From an uncultured Oscillibacter sp. (lineage in GTDB: Bacteria > Bacillota > Clostridia > Oscillospirales > Oscillospiraceae), in NCBI GenBank assembly GCA_910587875.1, contig CAJUOD010000122.1, positions 1 to 8,043 of the forward strand: DNA of 8,043 nt, written 5' to 3'. Below, piece by piece: positions 6,629-8,043 of the stretch. Both the position numbers and the translations under genes were made by a program. Numbering within the stretch: position 1 is the first letter of the stretch; every line of letters starts with the position of its first letter. The notes below the pieces were generated by a model. The model was not told where the DNA came from. It did no database searches and saw only the letters and a list, made by a program, of their open reading frames with translations.

Positions 6629-7090
6629 ATGTCTAAGCACACTACCATTGACCAGCTCAAAATGCTGGCCCAGCGCACCAAGACCGAGCTGGCCGCTCTG
6701 GACGGGAAGATCGCCGACTATGGCCTGACCAAGCAGGAAACCGCTGAGGACGGCTATCTGGCCACCTATCAGCTCACCAAGGACGGCGCCCCCACCGGCG
6801 ACAAGATCAACATTCCCAAGGACCTGCTGGTGAAGTCCGCCTCCGTCAAGGAGGTTGCCGAAGCTGGTCAGCCCTATGAGGGCGCTGCGGTCGGTGATAA
6901 GTACATCGACTTCGTCATCAACAGCGTTGAGGGCGACGCCAACGAGAGCCATGTCTATCTGGCTGTGAAAGACCTTGGCGGGAGCGTTACCGTGGATACC
7001 GCTACGGACTCCGAGGTGGAGGCTATGTTGACCGAGGTCTTCGGCCCTGCCGCCACCGAGCCCGATCCTGAGGAGCCCGTTGGACCCTAA
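6629..7090 (+). CDS. Small phage structural protein with shared N- and C-terminal modules
   Basis: About 153 residues starting MSKHTTIDQLKMLAQRTK. ATG at 6629 is preferred because AAGGAGG (6614-6620) lies 8 nt before it; TTG at 6623 would be only 2 nt from that site. Residues 5-18 (TTIDQLKMLAQRTK) recur at the start of the 7156 protein and probably form a helix or short coil. The middle (YLATYQLTKDGAPTGDKINI, then PKDLLVKSASVKEV and VGDKYIDFVINSVEG, ending HVYLAVKDLGG) matches a module I recognise from many clostridial phage proteins annotated as hypothetical or head/tail fiber-like. It looks all-beta. Residues 124-139 are the third copy of the TATD motif, followed by an acidic Pro-rich tail (PAATEPDPEEPVGP). 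No enzymatic motif is visible. I infer a virion decoration or fiber role from position and modules; the exact function is unknown. Confidence 0.8.
   Translation: MSKHTTIDQLKMLAQRTKTELAALDGKIADYGLTKQETAEDGYLATYQLTKDGAPTGDKINIPKDLLVKSASVKEVAEAGQPYEGAAVGDKYIDFVINSVEGDANESHVYLAVKDLGGSVTVDTATDSEVEAMLTEVFGPAATEPDPEEPVGP
6998..7045 (+). repeat. TATD-EV-ML-FG motif, copy 3
   Basis: Encodes TATDSEVEAMLTEVFG in the 6629 gene. Here a Pro/Glu-rich tail follows, whereas in the 5987 gene copy 2 ends the protein. Confidence 0.85.
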
Positions 7091-7099
7091 GCATACTCT

Positions 7100-7139
7100 G
7101 AGCGGGGGATGGGATACGCCTGTCCCCCGTTCGTCTTTT
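7100..7139 (+). terminator. Probable intrinsic terminator or attenuator hairpin
   Basis: A 14-bp imperfect stem pairs 7100-7113 with 7119-7132 around a 5-nt loop. It has a run of G-C pairs (GGGGG with CCCCC) and three G-T wobbles. TCTTTT at 7134-7139 follows. It fills most of the only sizeable intergenic gap in the window (65 nt). The T tract is short, so partial termination, lowering expression of downstream genes relative to the fiber genes, is plausible. It could also act as an RNA-stabilising hairpin. Confidence 0.65.
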
Positions 7140-7155
7140 GAAAGGACGGAAACGA

Positions 7156-7533
7156 ATGGCAGAGAAACTGACCACGATTGACCAGCTTAAAAAGCTGGCG
7201 CTCAGGACCAAGGCTGATTCCGCTGCCCGTGTCTCCGAGTTGGCGGAGATGATCGCCGCCGGTCTGGAAGATGCGCAGATCGGCTTTACTGTCACTCTGC
7301 CGGCCGCCAACTGGAGCGGCAGAGCTCAGACGGTTCAGCATGAGTCTTTCCTGGCAGACAGCAATTACTGGTATCTTGTCTGCGGCGACGCCGACTGCTT
7401 CATCGAGTGCGGAGACACCGGCATCCGAGCGGACAACATCACAACCAACGGTGAGGCCACGTTCCACTGCGAGATCACGCCGGAGAACGACCTGACCGTG
7501 AATATTCTTCGACTGGAGGTCGTCGAGAAATGA
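7156..7533 (+). CDS. Small fiber-like phage protein combining two shared modules
   Basis: About 125 residues starting MAEKLTTIDQLKKLALRTK at ATG 7156, with AAAGGA (7141-7146) 9 nt before it; the in-frame TTG at 7138 has no such site. Residues 6-19 repeat the N-terminal segment of the 6629 protein. A helix (about 20-40) follows. Residues 44-125 form a beta-rich domain homologous to the fiber C-terminus: FTVTLPAANW, a YWYLV block, FIEC, RADNITTNGEATF and DLTVNILRLEV. The protein is in effect the fiber's C-terminal domain placed behind a short helical anchor, without the long coiled coil. It may be an alternative or accessory fiber tip, or a decoration protein. It lies after a probable terminator hairpin and overlaps the next gene by 4 nt (ATGA). 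Confidence 0.8.
   Translation: MAEKLTTIDQLKKLALRTKADSAARVSELAEMIAAGLEDAQIGFTVTLPAANWSGRAQTVQHESFLADSNYWYLVCGDADCFIECGDTGIRADNITTNGEATFHCEITPENDLTVNILRLEVVEK
7171..7212 (+). repeat. N-terminal TTIDQLK segment shared with 6641-6682
   Basis: Encodes TTIDQLKKLALRTK; 6641-6682 in the 6629 gene encodes TTIDQLKMLAQRTK. Twelve of 14 residues are identical, with several synonymous codon differences. It is a likely helix or anchoring segment. Confidence 0.85.
7285..7530 (+). other. Fiber C-terminal domain shared with the tail fiber, copy 2
   Basis: Encodes residues 44-125 of the 7156 protein and aligns over its whole length with fiber residues 343-426, with only small gaps. The best-conserved parts are the LP-x-x-x-W start, the NITT-x-G core and the DLTVN-[IV]-[IL]-RLE end. 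Confidence 0.75.
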
Positions 7534-8043
7534 GTAACCCCAATGAAGTCGGAAAGGTGTTCAACCTGACCGGCAGCGGCGGAGGCAGCGGTTCCATCAA
7601 GCTGGAGAGCCTGGCTGTTACCAAGCCGCCCAAGAAAACGATCTATAAGTCCGGGGAGAGCTTCGACCCCACCGGAATGGTGGTGGAGGCGAGCTACGGC
7701 TTCGGCCTGACCTCGGAAGTGACCGGATATACCGTGACCCCCTCGGTCCTGACAGACGGCGTCACCGAGGTCACCATCACCTATACGGAGGGCCGGGCCA
7801 CCAAGACGGCCAGCACTCCCGTCACCGTGGAAAAGGTCCTGGTCTCCATCGAGGTCACTACCCAGCCCACTAAAACCGTCTATCAGTACCTGGAGGGCTT
7901 CGACCCGGCCGGCATGGTCGTTACCGCCCATTTTTCGGACGGCTCCACGGCTCCCGCCACCGGATACACCCACTCCAGCGCCGCATTCTCCACTCTGGGT
8001 CAGCAGGCCGTCAGCTTGGACTACACCTACGAGGGCGTGACCA
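7530..8043 (+). CDS. Bacterial Ig-like domain protein, N-terminal part (3' truncated by the window)
   Basis: The frame from ATG 7530 stays open to the window end (171 full codons). GGAGG at 7515-7519 lies 10 nt before the start, and the ATGA overlap with the previous stop suggests coupled translation. The N-terminus (MSNPNEVGKVFNLTG) lacks a signal peptide, as expected for a virion protein. It is followed by a flexible GSGGGSGS linker (15-22). Two tandem bacterial Ig-like domains of the Big_3 type follow, at residues about 25-102 and 104 to the end, with matching FDPTGMVVEA and FDPAGMVVTA strands 79 residues apart. Such domains on phage tails are thought to bind cell-surface glycans weakly and help adsorption. 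Further Ig repeats or a C-terminal domain may lie beyond the window. The family call comes from the KTIY-x-x-GE-x-FDP-x-GMVV pattern. Confidence 0.85.
   Translation, partial: MSNPNEVGKVFNLTGSGGGSGSIKLESLAVTKPPKKTIYKSGESFDPTGMVVEASYGFGLTSEVTGYTVTPSVLTDGVTEVTITYTEGRATKTASTPVTVEKVLVSIEVTTQPTKTVYQYLEGFDPAGMVVTAHFSDGSTAPATGYTHSSAAFSTLGQQAVSLDYTYEGVT
7602..7835 (+). repeat. Ig-like domain, tandem copy 1
   Basis: Encodes residues 25-102, beginning LESLAVTKPPKKTIY. It has FDPTGMVVEA and closes with a TPVTVEKV strand. It differs from copy 2 well beyond synonymous sites, so it is an old duplication. Confidence 0.75.
7839..8043 (+). repeat. Ig-like domain, tandem copy 2 (cut by the window end)
   Basis: Encodes residues 104 onward, beginning LVSIEVTTQPTKTVY, with FDPAGMVVTAHFSDGST. 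This copy is closer to the canonical Big_3 pattern than copy 1, which has YGFG where SDGS is expected. Confidence 0.75.

Noticed and set aside
6221..6952. Long antisense reading frame of 243 residues
   Set aside because: It spans the junction of two well-supported + strand genes, has no ribosome binding site that I can see and resembles no known protein. Long antisense frames are common opposite GC-rich genes.
5700..7533. Variable region of a diversity-generating retroelement, since the fiber C-terminal domain occurs twice
   Set aside because: The copies differ throughout at the protein level rather than at adenine-specific positions. No reverse transcriptase, accessory gene or template repeat is present in the window.
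7365..7973. Antisense reading frame of 202 residues near the right end
   Set aside because: It is opposite the 7156 and Ig-like genes, both supported by start sites and family patterns.

Overview
This window is a contiguous piece of the tail and host-adhesion module of a siphovirus-like phage or prophage. The likely host is a gut-type Clostridia bacterium (Oscillospiraceae-like is my best guess). Three things suggest this: Firmicutes-style Shine-Dalgarno sites with frequent GTG/TTG starts, moderately high GC (about 55-60% in most lines I counted), and protein modules typical of Firmicutes phages. No integrase, lysis gene or host gene is present, so prophage and free phage cannot be told apart. 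Bases 1-29 are not biological: they match the Illumina TruSeq read-2 adapter, so the left end is a contig end with untrimmed adapter.

All genes are on the + strand and nearly touch (gaps of 1, 3, 10, 11, 14, 33 and 65 nt, then a 4-nt overlap). In order: the C-terminal part of the tape measure protein (32-1225), a distal tail (Dit-like) protein (1227-1988), a Tal/Prophage_tail-type baseplate hub protein with a long fibrous C-terminus (1992-4298), a small protein of unknown function (4309-4680), an alanine-rich coiled-coil tail fiber (4692-5972), three small accessory structural proteins (5987-6595, 6629-7090, 7156-7533) and the start of a protein with tandem bacterial Ig-like domains (7530 to the window end). 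A likely intrinsic terminator or attenuator lies at 7100-7139.

The tape measure sets tail length, Dit and the hub build the tail tip, and the fiber and Ig-like proteins probably contact the cell surface. The most interesting feature is that the distal genes are built from shared parts. The fiber and the 7156 gene share a C-terminal domain. The 6629 and 7156 genes share an N-terminal segment. The 5987 and 6629 genes share a 16-residue motif (T-A-T-D-x-E-V-x-x-[MI]-L-x-x-x-F-G), seen three times. This links four consecutive genes and suggests local duplication and domain shuffling in a receptor-binding or baseplate-decoration cassette. No stretch over 300 bases lacks a gene, and I see no RNA gene, CRISPR array, insertion sequence or attachment site.
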